Shown piece by piece: positions 19,735-32,064 of a stretch of 64,000 nt of DNA. How positions within the stretch are numbered: the first letter of the stretch is position 1; each line of letters starts with the position of its first letter. The DNA comes from an uncultured Flavobacteriales bacterium. Lineage in GTDB: Bacteria > Bacteroidota > Bacteroidia > Flavobacteriales_D > Parvicellaceae. The position numbers and the translations under genes are program-made. The stretch is from positions 1 through 64,000 of the forward strand of contig CALSNM010000009.1 in assembly GCA_943787725.1 (NCBI GenBank), read 5' to 3'. The notes below the pieces were generated by a model. It made no database searches. It was given only the letters and a program-made list of their open reading frames with translations, and was not told the origin of the DNA.

Positions 19735-21258
19735 TTACTCGAAATATATCCAAGGCTTACCAAAGTATATGTCTTTTGTATTGACTTTCTTAACTCTTTT
19801 CAGTTCCTTGCTTGCTTCTTTTTTGTCGTTGGTTTCAAGCGTGTAAATCAGAAACCATGAGGCTCTGGAATTACGAACAATTCTTGTTTTTAGCTTATAC
19901 TCCCTAGTTAGTATCTTTTGAAAGTTTTGCGCTTCTTTCATTTCCCTTGTCGCTCCAACTACAACGTATAAGTCTCCTTCAACTATTTTATCCGAAGAGT
20001 CTTCGTTAACTTCTGGCTCTTTGGGCTTTTCTTCTTCTGCGCTAGGAGAACTTTGCTCTGGCTCTATAGTTTCTGACTCTATATTTTCTGGTTCTGTAGG
20101 CTCCTCGCTTTCTAAGCTAGGGTTATTACTCGGTTTAAACTCAAACTCCGAAATCATTTTTTCCCTATCAGCTCTTTCCTTTTCAAGCGCCTTTTTCAAC
20201 TCTTCCAAACCATAGATTTTTTCTTTTAACAGTGCTTTTTGTTTCTCTAACTCTTCTTTTATTGTCAAGTTATCTTGCTCTAAGGCGTCTGTTCTCTCAT
20301 ATAATTCAGCATTTTGTTCCTCTAGTTTTCTAAAATTAGCATCAGAACCTCCGCCTCCAGAGCCAGATTTTCCAATTTTATATCCGATTAATATCTCGTG
20401 GGTACCACTGTTTTGAGTGCCTATTTCTTGACTTGAAATGCCATATGAATAGCCCAACAATAATTGCTTGGTGATGTTGGCTCCTATCATTGCCGAATAA
20501 CCAATGTCGTGATGGTACTTTAGTGTTCCTCTAAACTTCTTCTTGTACTCAGCGGAAATGGCGCCCTCAAAAATAAATGGAGTTCCCTGCGCTCCTTTAA
20601 TATATATACTCGGCATTAATCCCCATTTCCCTCCTTTCAATAGAAAATTATATTGTGCATTTGCATTAAAGTGAGGAATGTTGAGGAAAGATAAACTGTC
20701 TGAAGAAAAATTATTTTCATACCTAAACTTTGGAGACAACAAGTTGGAAATTGCAAAACCCAATTGAAGCTCGTTAAACTTATAATGAATTCCTGCTTTA
20801 GCATCAAAATTCGTTGCATTCTGATTATTATAAAACAGTTGCATCTCAGACTCATCTTCTGCAATGATGTTATTAAAAATTAACCTATTTTGAACTATCC
20901 CAGAAGATAAACCGAATCTAATTTTGTGCTTACTTGTAATGGAAACATTGTAAACATAAGAAAGATAACCCCCAGTACTTCCCAAAATATTTGTTTGGTC
21001 ATTAATAACCGTAAAACCTAAAGCCATTTTGTCTCGGTTAAAATTTCCATCAATCGTAAACACTTGGGTTTCTGGTGCTCCAGTAAAACCATGCCATTGC
21101 TTGTGTACGAGTAAATGTGCAATGTTTCCATTTAATCCAGCAGCAGCAGGATTAATAAAATATTGGTTTTGCAAATAATGCTCTATGACCGGTGTTTGCT
21201 GACCTTGAGACATCAATGAGCCTAGCAATATCGTTAGTAAAAGTAGTCCTCTTTTCAT
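19735..21258 (-). CDS. PorP/SprF-family T9SS outer-membrane protein with C-terminal coiled coil, acidic/Pro linker and SPOR-like domain
   Basis: QQTPVIEHYLQNQYFINPAAAGLNGNIAHLLVHKQWHGFTGAPETQVFTIDG is a classic PorP/SprF N-terminus; followed by NAELYERTDALEQDNLTIKEELEKQKALLKEKI coiled coil and GDLYVVVGATREMKEAQNFQKILTREYKLKTRIV...SWFLIYTLE. Confidence 0.88.
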   Translation of the reverse strand: MKRGLLLLTILLGSLMSQGQQTPVIEHYLQNQYFINPAAAGLNGNIAHLLVHKQWHGFTGAPETQVFTIDGNFNRDKMALGFTVINDQTNILGSTGGYLSYVYNVSITSKHKIRFGLSSGIVQNRLIFNNIIAEDESEMQLFYNNQNATNFDAKAGIHYKFNELQLGFAISNLLSPKFRYENNFSSDSLSFLNIPHFNANAQYNFLLKGGKWGLMPSIYIKGAQGTPFIFEGAISAEYKKKFRGTLKYHHDIGYSAMIGANITKQLLLGYSYGISSQEIGTQNSGTHEILIGYKIGKSGSGGGGSDANFRKLEEQNAELYERTDALEQDNLTIKEELEKQKALLKEKIYGLEELKKALEKERADREKMISEFEFKPSNNPSLESEEPTEPENIESETIEPEQSSPSAEEEKPKEPEVNEDSSDKIVEGDLYVVVGATREMKEAQNFQKILTREYKLKTRIVRNSRASWFLIYTLETNDKKEASKELKRVKKVNTKDIYFGKPWIYFE

Positions 21259-21263
21259 CTTTG

Positions 21264-24200
21264 TTATTTATTTCTTAATACCGTTAATGAGCCCTTATAC
21301 ACTTTGTCTGAATTCGTAAATTTAATTACATAATAATATGTTCCATCCGGCAGCTGGTCCGTTCCTGATACACCTTCCCAATCATTTTGATACCCTTTCA
21401 CAGAAAGCACCTCACCACCCCCATCTATCGTATACAAAAACATCTGCTCCCTCAAACGTTTCTATATTGGTAATTTTCCAGGTGTCGTTTAAACCGTTGC
21501 CATCAGGTGTTATTACGTTATAAATAAATAGTTTGAAATCCTCTATTACATTTACAACCATACTATCTATATTTTTACAGCCGTGTATATCCGTTACCTG
21601 CAAATAATAAGTGGTTGTTTCCAATGGATTTGCATCAGGATTTGAAATCGAGTTGTTGTCCAATGATTCTGTAGGTGTCCAACTGTATCCAGTAGCCCCT
21701 GGATAATAACCCTCTAATCCTACTGTAAAACCCTGACTAACACTTGTGTCTATCCCGGCATTTGGCTCCGGTAAAGGAAATACTTCGGCATACTTAGGTA
21801 TTGAATCTACACACAGTTCTCCAGTTGTTGCAACTAACCAAACTTGATAAAACCCATCTGTAGCATAGTTGTGCACAGGGTCTGTAGCGATAGATATGTT
21901 GTTATCGCCAAAACTCCAAGCATAAGAAATCGTTCCTGATGCTATCTGAGTCGAGTTTACAAACATTACAGGAGATCCAACGCAAGCATCTGTAACTTCA
22001 AAATTAGGATAAGGCATAGGATTAATAATTACCGACTGCGTTAACTGAGAAACACAGCCTTCATTGGATGTTACCGTTAAGCTAACGTTATACGTTTGGT
22101 CATTTAAATAATTATGCTGCGGATCGGTTGAAGTTGAGCTTGACCCATCACCAAAATCCCATGAATATCCAGTCAAAGAAGCTGGGGAATTAGCCGTGTT
22201 AATAGAACTTGTATCATCAAAAACAGATGTTTGAAAATGACACACCGGATCAGCAATAAAACCAACCTCCGGCAAAGGGTGAACGCTTACTGCCTGGGTA
22301 ATTGTATCCTTACAGTTATTGTTGGATGTTGCTATTAATTCAACATTATATATACTATCTAGACTATATAAATGGCTTGGTTGGTCAACTGTACTTGGCA
22401 AGGAGTTATCATCAAAATCCCACTCGTACGTTAAGGAGCCAGTCGTAATATTTGAGCCATTCGCAAAATTCATAGTATTTCCTAAACACACATCAGCAAA
22501 TGTGAATGAAGCTGTTGGCATGTAATAGATTGAAACTAGTTTGGAAACACTACTTGAACATCCATTTGAGGTGGTAGTCGTTAATTCAACATTATAGGTA
22601 TTGGGTAGTAAATATTTGTGCTTAATATCTTGAGTTGTGCCAACAGAAGCATCATCAAAGTCCCATAAAAATGTTAGGTTATTTTGACCTTCTGAAAAAA
22701 CAGTAGTACTATTAAATACCGAAGAATCTATTTGACATTCATTGGTAAAAGTAAAATCCGTTTGGGGTACTTCATATATAACCACCGTGTCTTGAGTAAC
22801 TCTTGTACATGTTGCAGGAAAGGTGCCAATTACCGCCTCCAATGCAACGACATATGTACCAGTATCCGCATAAGTATGCGATGGGTTAGCTAACGGAGAT
22901 ACTGCTCCATCGCCAAAAAACCAAGAATACTGAACAGTTGAACCTGGAGACACAGATGTATTTATAAAGGAACTTGCCGTTCCTTCACAAACACTATCAC
23001 AAATAAAACTAACGTCAACTGGCTCGGTTATTTCTACCTGTTTTGTAACTGAATCGACACAACCAAACGTTGACTCAATAATTAACTCTACATCAAAGGT
23101 GCCCGCAGATGAGTAACTGTAAGAAGGAGTAGCAATATTGTCTGTTCCTATACCGTCCCCAAAATCCCAATCATAGGAAGAAACATTACTAGGAGCAATT
23201 GATGTAACTGAAAAACTCATTGGAGACCCCAAACAGACCGCTGCTTGCGTAAAGTCCACAGATGGCAATGGGTTCACCTGGACGCTTTGCGTGATTGAGC
23301 CAGTGCAGCCTCTATCCGTTTCCACCGTAAGTGACACATTATAAAACCCATCAGCAGGATAAATATAACTAGGGTCCGAGGCTATACTCCCGCTTCCATT
23401 TCCAAAGTTCCAAGAATAGTTTGTAATTGTCCCATCGGTTGAAGTCGATCCGCTACTATTAAAAACGGTATTGAAGCCCTCGCATTCTGTTGTTGATGTA
23501 AAAGCTGGTTGCGGGTTTCCATTAACAACAATTTCCTCACTTTCTGAATAAGCGAATGGACAAACACCACTCTGAACTCTCGCTCTATATTGAGTGGTTT
23601 GCGTTAAATTTGCATAGCTTAAATCTCCTGTTGTATTAACAATGTTGGTCCCTGGAGTAGTGAAATTATCGTTAGAAGATTCCCACCATAATACATCTCC
23701 GTTTTCATAAACTAAATTAACAACTCCTCCGTTTCCGCCCGCACAAACCGTATTTGCACCAATTACAAAGCCACCAACCGTAGGGCTATTCACCACTACT
23801 TCATAAGGATTTGCTTGCGTTACCTCAGGGCATGTTCCACTTTTTACGATTGACCTAAAAAAAGTAGTTTGCATTATGTTCTCAAAAGGAAGAGATGGCG
23901 TTGTGTCATTCAAAGTAGTCCAAGGGCCAAGAAGACTGTTTGACATCTCCCATCTTAGTATATCTCCATTACTACCCGTCAAAACCAAGGAGTCTTCATT
24001 GGTTCCTGAACATAAAATATTTATTGGTGTAATTGTACCTTCACTGGATGCGTCTGCTACATTTACCTGCAAACTTTCTGTTACCGGCAAGCAACCTGGC
24101 ATTGCTATATCGACAGAGTATGAAGCTTGATCCGCTACAAGGACCGAGTTAATTGTGAAAGACTCAGTAGTGTAGGATAAAGCTGTTGTGTTTTTTTTCC

Positions 24201-25314
24201 AAGAATAAGAAGCTCCTGCAAAGATGTCAGCACTTATCTGAAATGTTTCTCCCTCGCAATAAGGACCCGTTGAAACAAGATTTACAGAGTTTGGATATTC
24301 TTCCTCCACGCCGATGACAGAAACAGGTTCCACAACAGCGTATTTTCGCGCTCGTATCCAATCTATTTGAAGACTTCCTGAAATACTTGAAGGAGGATCT
24401 TGACCGTTTTGAACGCCTACTATAACTTTTTTAGGCTCAACAAATGATGCCGTGAAATCTGATCTGGTTTCGTTGACTGCACCCGCTGGAAAAGTGATGC
24501 TTTGATTTGACTCCAAATTCCAATTAAATGACCATAAACCAACTGGGGTTAAGGGAGAGATTGCAGTAACCGTAACTAAAGGAGGTGTGAGCAACAAGTT
24601 TCCGTTACTAATTGTTGGTGGAGCTCCGGAAACTTGCTGCATTAACATGGACCCATTTTCATATGTAGATACAAAACCATCATTGTTGGAAGCATCTAAA
24701 AGCCCCATAGCCGCTATTCCACTTGAAGCAGTAATAGTATTCATTTCAACTGTTAGCGTATCCGTATAACTGGTCTTCGAAACCAATAATGCTTCCGGGT
24801 TTGCTGGATCTTGATTAAAAGTACACTTACCTCCAGACAAACTGATATTTGTATTGATTCCAAATTGATCCCATTTTAAAGCATCCACACCAGCTGCTTC
24901 AAAAGAGTCAAATAAATTAAATGTTGCATCGCCATTTGCAACTCCTGCGGCACTCGGATTACCATAATACATGTATATGGTTGTTGATCCTACAGGTAGC
25001 GTAGGCACTTTTACCCAAAAACGAGTGCTTAACTGATCATAGTCTAAAGGATCAAACCAATAGGATAAATTATTTCCTGAAGCATCTTTAAACCTAAAAT
25101 CGTCGCCATTATATTTTGCTTTTCCTGCTGCTACCAAAGCAGCTGTTGGAACATCTACCGCAACCTGAAACTCGGTATAAGCATTGTTCGATGCGTCAGA
25201 GGTGATCTCAATGGCTTGGCGATAATCAAAGCCCGGATAACATGGCTGGGATTGGCCTTTGCCTAAAATTAGGCTAGCCAAAAATACAACTATAACTTTA
25301 TTGATACTATTCAT
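21264..25314 (-). CDS. Giant DUF2341 + multi-PKD protein with gliding-motility-associated (type B) C-terminus; one frameshift at the C5 tract 21418-21422
   Basis: PCYPGFDYRQAIEITSDASNNAYTEFQVAVDVPT...YWFDPLDYDQLSTRFWVKVPTLPVGSTTIYMYYGNPSA (DUF2341); repeated SYxWDFGDGxxSxxxxPxHxY. Removing one base joins VFVYDRWG to GEVLSVKGYQNDWEGVSGTDQLPDGTYYYVIKF in ORF 21264..21455. Confidence 0.85.
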
Positions 25315-25317
25315 TTT

Positions 25318-28300
25318 CTATTTGTAAATTTTTATAAACTTAACTGTCTTTTGATCTCTTCCTGCCTTCACTCTTACTAAATACATTCCCGGCAATATTT
25401 TATTTAGTTCGTATTGTTTGTTTACTTCTTTGGCTACAAAACTATCCGATTCAATAAGCTGCCCCATCAGATTGAAAACATCTACCTGTATGGCGCTTGT
25501 ATTTTCAAGTCTTAACTTTAATGTAAAGTTACCATTATTTGGATTTGGGTAAACTAACGCCTCCAATATTGAAGTGTAAAGTTCAGGGTTCAACGGAGGG
25601 TTCTCCAATACTTTAGCAGCAGCTCTTACCGTTACGTTTTTCTTTTTGGTAGAATTGCAAACTCCGTTGTTTACTGTCAAGGCAACCTCATAGGTTATAG
25701 AGTCAACTCCAAATGGGACATAAAATTTATGTGAAGGCATGGAGGCCGTATCAATAGGCGTATTATTTCCAAAATTCCAACTTGAAGTGTAGGGTTGCGG
25801 ATAAGACAAGTTAACAAATTGAACTGTATCGGCATGTTCTATGTCGCTATCAAATAAAAACACCGAAAACAATTCTAAACTAGAGGGCAGTACCTCAATT
25901 GAATCAGTAGCAATACAGCCATATTCATTCTCGATATTCAAATAATAAGTTCCTGTATCTTGAACGAAATATGTTTCTGTAGAAGCAAGATTAGATGTAG
26001 AATTATACCAGCTATATGTAGAATTTGGAGGGGTATTGTCAGAACTTAATTCAACTGTTGAACCCTCACAATAATAAACATCATTTCCTAAATCGATGGT
26101 AAATAAAGGTAGAGAATTCACATTCACCGAGGCATTACTTAAGCAGCCTGTTGATTGATCGGCCAGTGTAACAGCATAGTTTCCTGTAGAAGCAACGGTT
26201 ATAGTTGGAGTAGTTGCTCCAGTATTCCATAAAAAGTTCACTCCTCCTGGGTTCCCTGGATCAATTACTAAGGTTTGGTAGCTACATATTGCCGTATCCT
26301 GCGGCATGTTCAGTACCGGAGAATCATGTATAATTACATCTATTGAATCTCTGACAGCGCATCCTGTTGAGTCAAGCGTTACCTCCGCCCAATAGGTGTC
26401 AGAAGTATAAACAGTATCTGAAAACCCTACGTTTCCGTTTTGAGAAGACCACTCATAGCTTACACCAGAACCGGCAAATGCATTTAACACAAGAGAATCA
26501 CACGATTGAGTTGACGACCCCAGAGAGAATGCAGGAATAGCAACGAAAGCAACCTCAACTGTATCACGCGAGCTACATCCTCCTGCAGTGACTTCAATCC
26601 AATAATATCCAGGCGATGTGATGTTTAAAGCAGGGTCTATTGACCCATCGTTCCATAAGTAATCCGTGCCTATTATATTTGACTCTAATGTATAAACAAC
26701 TCCTTCACAAGTATCTTGCAGAGGAGCTCCTAAACTAACGGGGGTGCTAGCCACAATCGTCACATTTATAGTGTCTCTACCCTCGCATCCATTTTGATCT
26801 GTGACTTTAACAATATACTCTCCATCAACAAAAACCGAGATCTCTTGTGCTGAGGAAGCCACTATAGGAGTTGATTCAGTCCAATCATAAGAGGCTCCTG
26901 AACCATAAGAGCCCGCGTTTAGAACGGCACTGTCACATTGAGCTCCGTCATTTCCTAAATTAGGAGAAACAGGAACATTCAATAAAACGTATGTACTATC
27001 CGATAACATGCAGCCATCAGAAGTTGTGATGTTGGCAACATACAGGCCAGTAATCGTTACATTTATATCAGATGATGAAGCCCCTGTATTCCAAGAAAAA
27101 CTTGAACCAGAATTACTTGATAATTCATTCGCGTCGATTATTAAACTTGTTCCGCATGTTTTGGTAGTGTCTCCAAAATTATCTACCGGCAAACTATTAA
27201 CCAGAACAGAGTCCAAAAGGGTGTTTTCACAGCCATTTACTGAAGTTGCAGTCAACTCTATATCATGATATCCCGCGGTTCCAAATGTTTGGATTTCATT
27301 ATTGTTTGCCGAAGTGTATGCCAAGGAGGGAATAGTCCAACCATAAGAAACAGCATTGGTTGTGGTGTTCCATATATTTACAGGAACGTCCTGACAGGTA
27401 GGCAAAACGGAAAAGCCAACCGATGGGCCGTCAAATATTGTAATTGACTGTGTTGATGTAGATGTACAATTTTGAGGCGTAGTTACCGTAAGGGTAGCTG
27501 TATAAACCCCGTTTGACAAATAAATATTTGACCCATTTTGAGTTGTTGACGTATTTCCGTCACCAAAGTCCCAACTCCAATCTGAAATAGCAGAACTACC
27601 CGCTGTTGACAAATCCGCAAATACCGCTTGCGTATTTTCGCATGTGTCATTCAAGGTAAAAATAGAAATTGGATTCTCATCAACGGTTACCGGAATAGTG
27701 TCTGTATTGACACATCCAAACATATTGGTAGCCTGCAGCGAAACGCTATAGTTTCCTGATGAAGGATAAGTATAATTTGGGTTTTCAAAAGTTGAAGTAG
27801 GCGAACCCAAACCTAAAGCAGTATTAAAATTCCAAAGAAAAGTTGTTGGAGAAAACCCAACAGTATCTGTTGAATTAACAAAATCAACAGCTTGACCTTC
27901 ACACGCGGACAAGGTGGTGAAATCCGGATTAGGCAGCGGATTTACTGTTACAGGAAATGTAATTGGCGCCGAAACACAATTATTAGAACTCGCAGTTAGC
28001 GTAACGTTATACGTTCCGGCAGCAGGATATGTGAATTGGGCATCTCCGCCCGACGGAAACTGATTCGTTGTTAAGTCAACAGTTCCATCGCTAGTAAAAT
28101 CCCAATTCAAATCAGTCGCATTACTACCCGAAATAGTGGTTTGATTTGTGAAGTTTACCGGTGAATTATGACATGCGGTTCCAGGTACAAAGTCTGCCAC
28201 TGGAATTGGATGAACAACAATGGGAGTAGTTTCCTCACTAATGCACCCATCGACAGTTGTAACCGTTAAGGTAACATTGTAGTTTCCATATGTAGAATAT

Positions 28301-29729
28301 ACGTGATTTGTTGCAGCGCTTGGAGAAGGAGTAGTTGTTAATGTATTACCATCTCCAAAATCCCAAAAATAAGAGGAGGTAGACACAGACCCAGTAGGAG
28401 TGAAACTAACTGAAACTTGATCGCAAGATTCCAAAGGCACATCAAAATCAGGATCTGCTTGAGGAGCAGGAAGTAAATCAAATTCTTTTTTGTTAACGCA
28501 CCCTCTTGCATTCTACACAAACCAAGGTATAAGAACCGGTATCAGTCACGGGAAATTCTGCCATTTGTAACCCCCGAAACTTGATTGTTACTCGGTGTTA
28601 TCCAATAATAATCTCCAGCACTTCCATCGGCTAATAACGTCTCATCAGGGTTTGAAGGATCACAAAGTAAAGCCTCGCTAACATCAAATAGTGTATCCGA
28701 TACATTTAAGATTTGATGAACGTAAACTTCTGGAAGAATGTCACATGAATCTTTTGCTATGGTATATGCGGAATTGTTAAATATATCAACACTGTCAGGG
28801 TCATTTGCATTGGACACAGTACCTGTACCAATAACACTACCGTCCTCTCCAATATCTCTCCACTCGGGTATAGTGGTATGATTAACATAAATGTGCATCG
28901 AGTCGGCATCTGCATACATCAATCGCTCCAATGGATTATGAAACCTTGCGGTTATATCCGCTAATTTTCCGGGTGCAGAGATACTATCAAATCGATATGT
29001 TCTTTCAACAGAGCCTGCCATTGGGCCACATTGCTGAGCTACATTGTACCGATAAATATTCGGAAAATTTGCTCCTAAATAATCTGTAGTATTAAAGTCT
29101 ATGCCTATTCCTTTTAGTTGCGCAAACGAATAGGTTGCTGCATTATTCCAAGTAACGTTTTGAACCACAATTGGGTAATCTGGACCATAAATACGATTTG
29201 TGTTTGTTTCATTTATTATGCCGCTAGATGAGGATACTGGAGAATTATCTAGGTAATACATTATAAGTCTATCACCTGCTAAAAAAACATTTCCAGCCAT
29301 CATGTCAAGGTCACCATTTATTTGTGTTTTTTTAAGGATGCTTAAGTTTAATCCTGACGTAAGGTTCACCTCCACATTACAAAAATTGATTTGACTGGTC
29401 CCTAAAATAGAATGACCTGTTGTTCCAAAAAACTGAAGGCTTCCTAACGTTGGCTGTGTTCCAAAAAAATTGAAATCACCAATGTTTTCTAAATCTCCAT
29501 CTAATTTTATAAATCCTGCATTTTTTAAACCGATGTTGTTGTTAGTCAAGCCTGCTGTTGTGGCCTCGCAGGAAGAAATCAAATCCCCAATAATAACCAT
29601 GTTACCGTTCGGGGCGACACTAAAAAATTTATCAACATGTCTCGTTTCAATTTGACTAGTCAACACATTGGAAATTAGGGTCAAAAGAAACAACCCTGTG
29701 ATTTTTATATATGTAATTTTTCTTATCAT
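25318..29729 (-). CDS. Giant multi-PKD T9SS type A protein; two 1-nt frameshifts (near 28513 and 28559)
   Basis: ORFs 28542..29729 and 25318..28440 join as ...SGVTNGEFPVTDTGSYTLVCVNARGCVNKKEFDLLPAPQADPDFDVPLESCDQVSVSF... when two single bases are removed. C-terminal VYPNPNNGNFTLKL...GMYLVRVKAGRDQKTVKFIKI. Confidence 0.8.
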
Positions 29730-29779
29730 ATTTTCAATATTTGAAAATTATACGTTCACCCTCAACTTCTCCATTTCAT

Positions 29780-30940
29780 TTAAAGCTTCATGATAAATGC
29801 CAAAGCGTAATAAGGCGGTCTGTTTTCATGAGAGGAGGGCGCTGTTGCAATATTCTTATCTCCAGAGTTCCCAACATGGTTGTCAACTGTTATACCAGTA
29901 GTTTCTGAACTTGTCTCATCATTACCTTCATTGTCTCCATTACCAGAATCGTCTATTCCGCCGCCGCCAAGACTATCATCCAAATCTATATCATGATTGT
30001 GACCAGGGTCGGTAATTGAATGTCCGTGATTAATAGAGTGATTGTGGTTTGGCAAAGCACATTGCGAATCCGTTAATGTAACTGTATTTGCTCCACCTTT
30101 ATTCCCTGGCGAATAACCCGCTCCTGCAACTGGATCTGTTGAATTCTCCCCTCCTGATCCCACAATAAAGCGCTCTCTTAAATCGGGTGCAACTATATCA
30201 CCTCCTCCTGCTAACCTACCATAGGCTTCGCCATCGCAAAGTGCCCATCCTGCAGGAATTGTGGTTCCTGACCACATAATAATTGCTCCTACCGGAATAA
30301 GTTCATGTCCGTATTGTCGGACCACACCAAATACATTTAATGAAGATGTGTCTGATGCCGACGCTCCAACTTGAACTCCTCCACCGCCTCCTTCTTGTAG
30401 TTTAAGTGTTCCTGCAGTATTAGCATTTGTCTTAACCAATATTTCATCATTATCGATAGACAAATGAGTGTCCGCATCAGACTGACCAATCAATAAAGGA
30501 GCTGAAGTGTTTGCTATATTAACATCTTTTGTTTTTAAGGCAATATGCAAGTTGCCTTGAAGACCTGAGGACAATCCAATTCCGACCCCTCCTATTGCAG
30601 AAGTAAACCCTGTTGGGTTAAAATATACATCAATTGGGTCAGGTCCAGTGAATATACTTTTCCATGGTGTTATAGCGTTAAACCAATTACCTGAACCTTT
30701 CAAGAAAAAATTTTCTTTATAGTACATCAATAAGCCTTCGGGAGCAGCAGACAACGAACCACTATTTGGATTACCTGCCGAATGAGGCATCAACAAACCT
30801 AAGCTATTGCCGTTCGTCAAATCTAATATTGCATTCGCATGCGGCAATGGTTGATCCCCTATACTTACTTGGGCGCTAGTGGGACTGATTTCAATAAATA
30901 TTGAAATGCAAATCAGTAATAATATCGTTATTAATTTCAT
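29780..30940 (-). CDS. Exported phage-tail-collar / tail-fibre-tip-like protein, paralogue C
   Basis: Signal peptide + AQVSIGDQPLPHANAILDLTNGNSLGLLMPH; PVGAIIMWSGTTIPAGWALCDG...DLRERFIVGSGG; HNHSINHGHSITDPGHNHD; ENRPPYYALAFIMKL. Confidence 0.85.
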   Translation of the reverse strand: MKLITILLLICISIFIEISPTSAQVSIGDQPLPHANAILDLTNGNSLGLLMPHSAGNPNSGSLSAAPEGLLMYYKENFFLKGSGNWFNAITPWKSIFTGPDPIDVYFNPTGFTSAIGGVGIGLSSGLQGNLHIALKTKDVNIANTSAPLLIGQSDADTHLSIDNDEILVKTNANTAGTLKLQEGGGGGVQVGASASDTSSLNVFGVVRQYGHELIPVGAIIMWSGTTIPAGWALCDGEAYGRLAGGGDIVAPDLRERFIVGSGGENSTDPVAGAGYSPGNKGGANTVTLTDSQCALPNHNHSINHGHSITDPGHNHDIDLDDSLGGGGIDDSGNGDNEGNDETSSETTGITVDNHVGNSGDKNIATAPSSHENRPPYYALAFIMKL

Positions 30941-30950
30941 AGTTATTTAT

Positions 30951-32060
30951 TTATAATTTCATGATATATGCTAAGGCATAATAAGGAGGTCTATTTTCAT
31001 GAGAAGCTCCGCCACCTGTACTGGAAATTGTGTGATTATGATCACCTCCAGAAAAACTGAAGTTGCTACTATTATTGGACCTCCAATATTGTTGTCCACC
31101 ACCCCCACTTGCATCGTGGTCTAAGCCATCTGTATCCATATTGACAATCGTATGAACATGTGAACCTCCAGGCTCTGTTGTGTGGGTGTGACTAGGTATT
31201 TGAGCCTCTGCTAAAGTTACGCTATTTTCTCCACCTATATCGGTTATCGAATACGCTCCTCCTGCTCCAACTATGAATCGATCTCTTAAATCAGGCGCAG
31301 TAATGCTGCCACTTCCATCTATTTTCTGGTGAGATAAGCCATCGCATAAGGCCCATCCAGAAGGGGCGGTAGAGCCTGTCCACATGATAATACCGCCTAC
31401 AGGCACCAACGCAAAACCATGTTGTTGTATTTCTCCTGTTACATTTAACGTTGACCTATTTGTACTTGCAGTATATGGAATAATAGCAGGATCTCCGACC
31501 TGAACAGTTCCTCCGCCTTCTTGCAGCTTTAACGTCCCGGTATTATTGTTAGCACCATTTTTTACTAAAATTTCATCGTTGTCCATAGACATGTGAATAC
31601 CTGCGTCAGAGTCTCCTATTAAAAAAGAGGCAGAGGTATTTACTGTGCTAACATCTTTACTGTTCAAAGCAATGTGCAAATTCGCTTTTATGGTATTAGA
31701 AATGCTTCCATCAAGGCCAATTCCTACTCCTATATATCCCGTTGGATTAAAGTATACATTACCAGGTGTTGCTCCAGTATAAATGCTTTTCCAGGGAGTT
31801 ATGGAGTTAAATGTTGTACCTGAGCCTTTCAAGAAGAAGTTTTCTTTATAGTACATCAACAAGCCTTCGGGAGCAGCAGACAATGCCGGATTTAGATTTG
31901 GGTTACCTGCCGAATGGGGTAGCAACAACCCTAAGCTATTGCCGTTCGTCAAATCTAATATTGCATAACCATTAGGCGATAATTGATCTCCTATACTTAC
32001 TTGGGCCTTTGTATTTAAAAGGGCAAAAAGAGAGAAAAATGCTAAAATAATAACTTTCAT
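30951..32060 (-). CDS. Exported phage-tail-collar / tail-fibre-tip-like protein, paralogue B
   Basis: Signal peptide; shared stalk; PVGGIIMWTGSTAPSGWALCDG...APDLRDRFIVGAGG...HTHTTEPGGSHVHT...ENRPPYYALAYIMKL. Confidence 0.85.
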   Translation of the reverse strand: MKVIILAFFSLFALLNTKAQVSIGDQLSPNGYAILDLTNGNSLGLLLPHSAGNPNLNPALSAAPEGLLMYYKENFFLKGSGTTFNSITPWKSIYTGATPGNVYFNPTGYIGVGIGLDGSISNTIKANLHIALNSKDVSTVNTSASFLIGDSDAGIHMSMDNDEILVKNGANNNTGTLKLQEGGGTVQVGDPAIIPYTASTNRSTLNVTGEIQQHGFALVPVGGIIMWTGSTAPSGWALCDGLSHQKIDGSGSITAPDLRDRFIVGAGGAYSITDIGGENSVTLAEAQIPSHTHTTEPGGSHVHTIVNMDTDGLDHDASGGGGQQYWRSNNSSNFSFSGGDHNHTISSTGGGASHENRPPYYALAYIMKL

Positions 32061-32064
32061 ATTT

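Noticed and set aside
29730-29748. attttcaa-tat-ttgaaaat inverted repeat just upstream of the PKD gene
   Set aside because: Pure AT-rich short palindrome in an AT-rich spacer; could be chance, with no further support for a terminator or operator.
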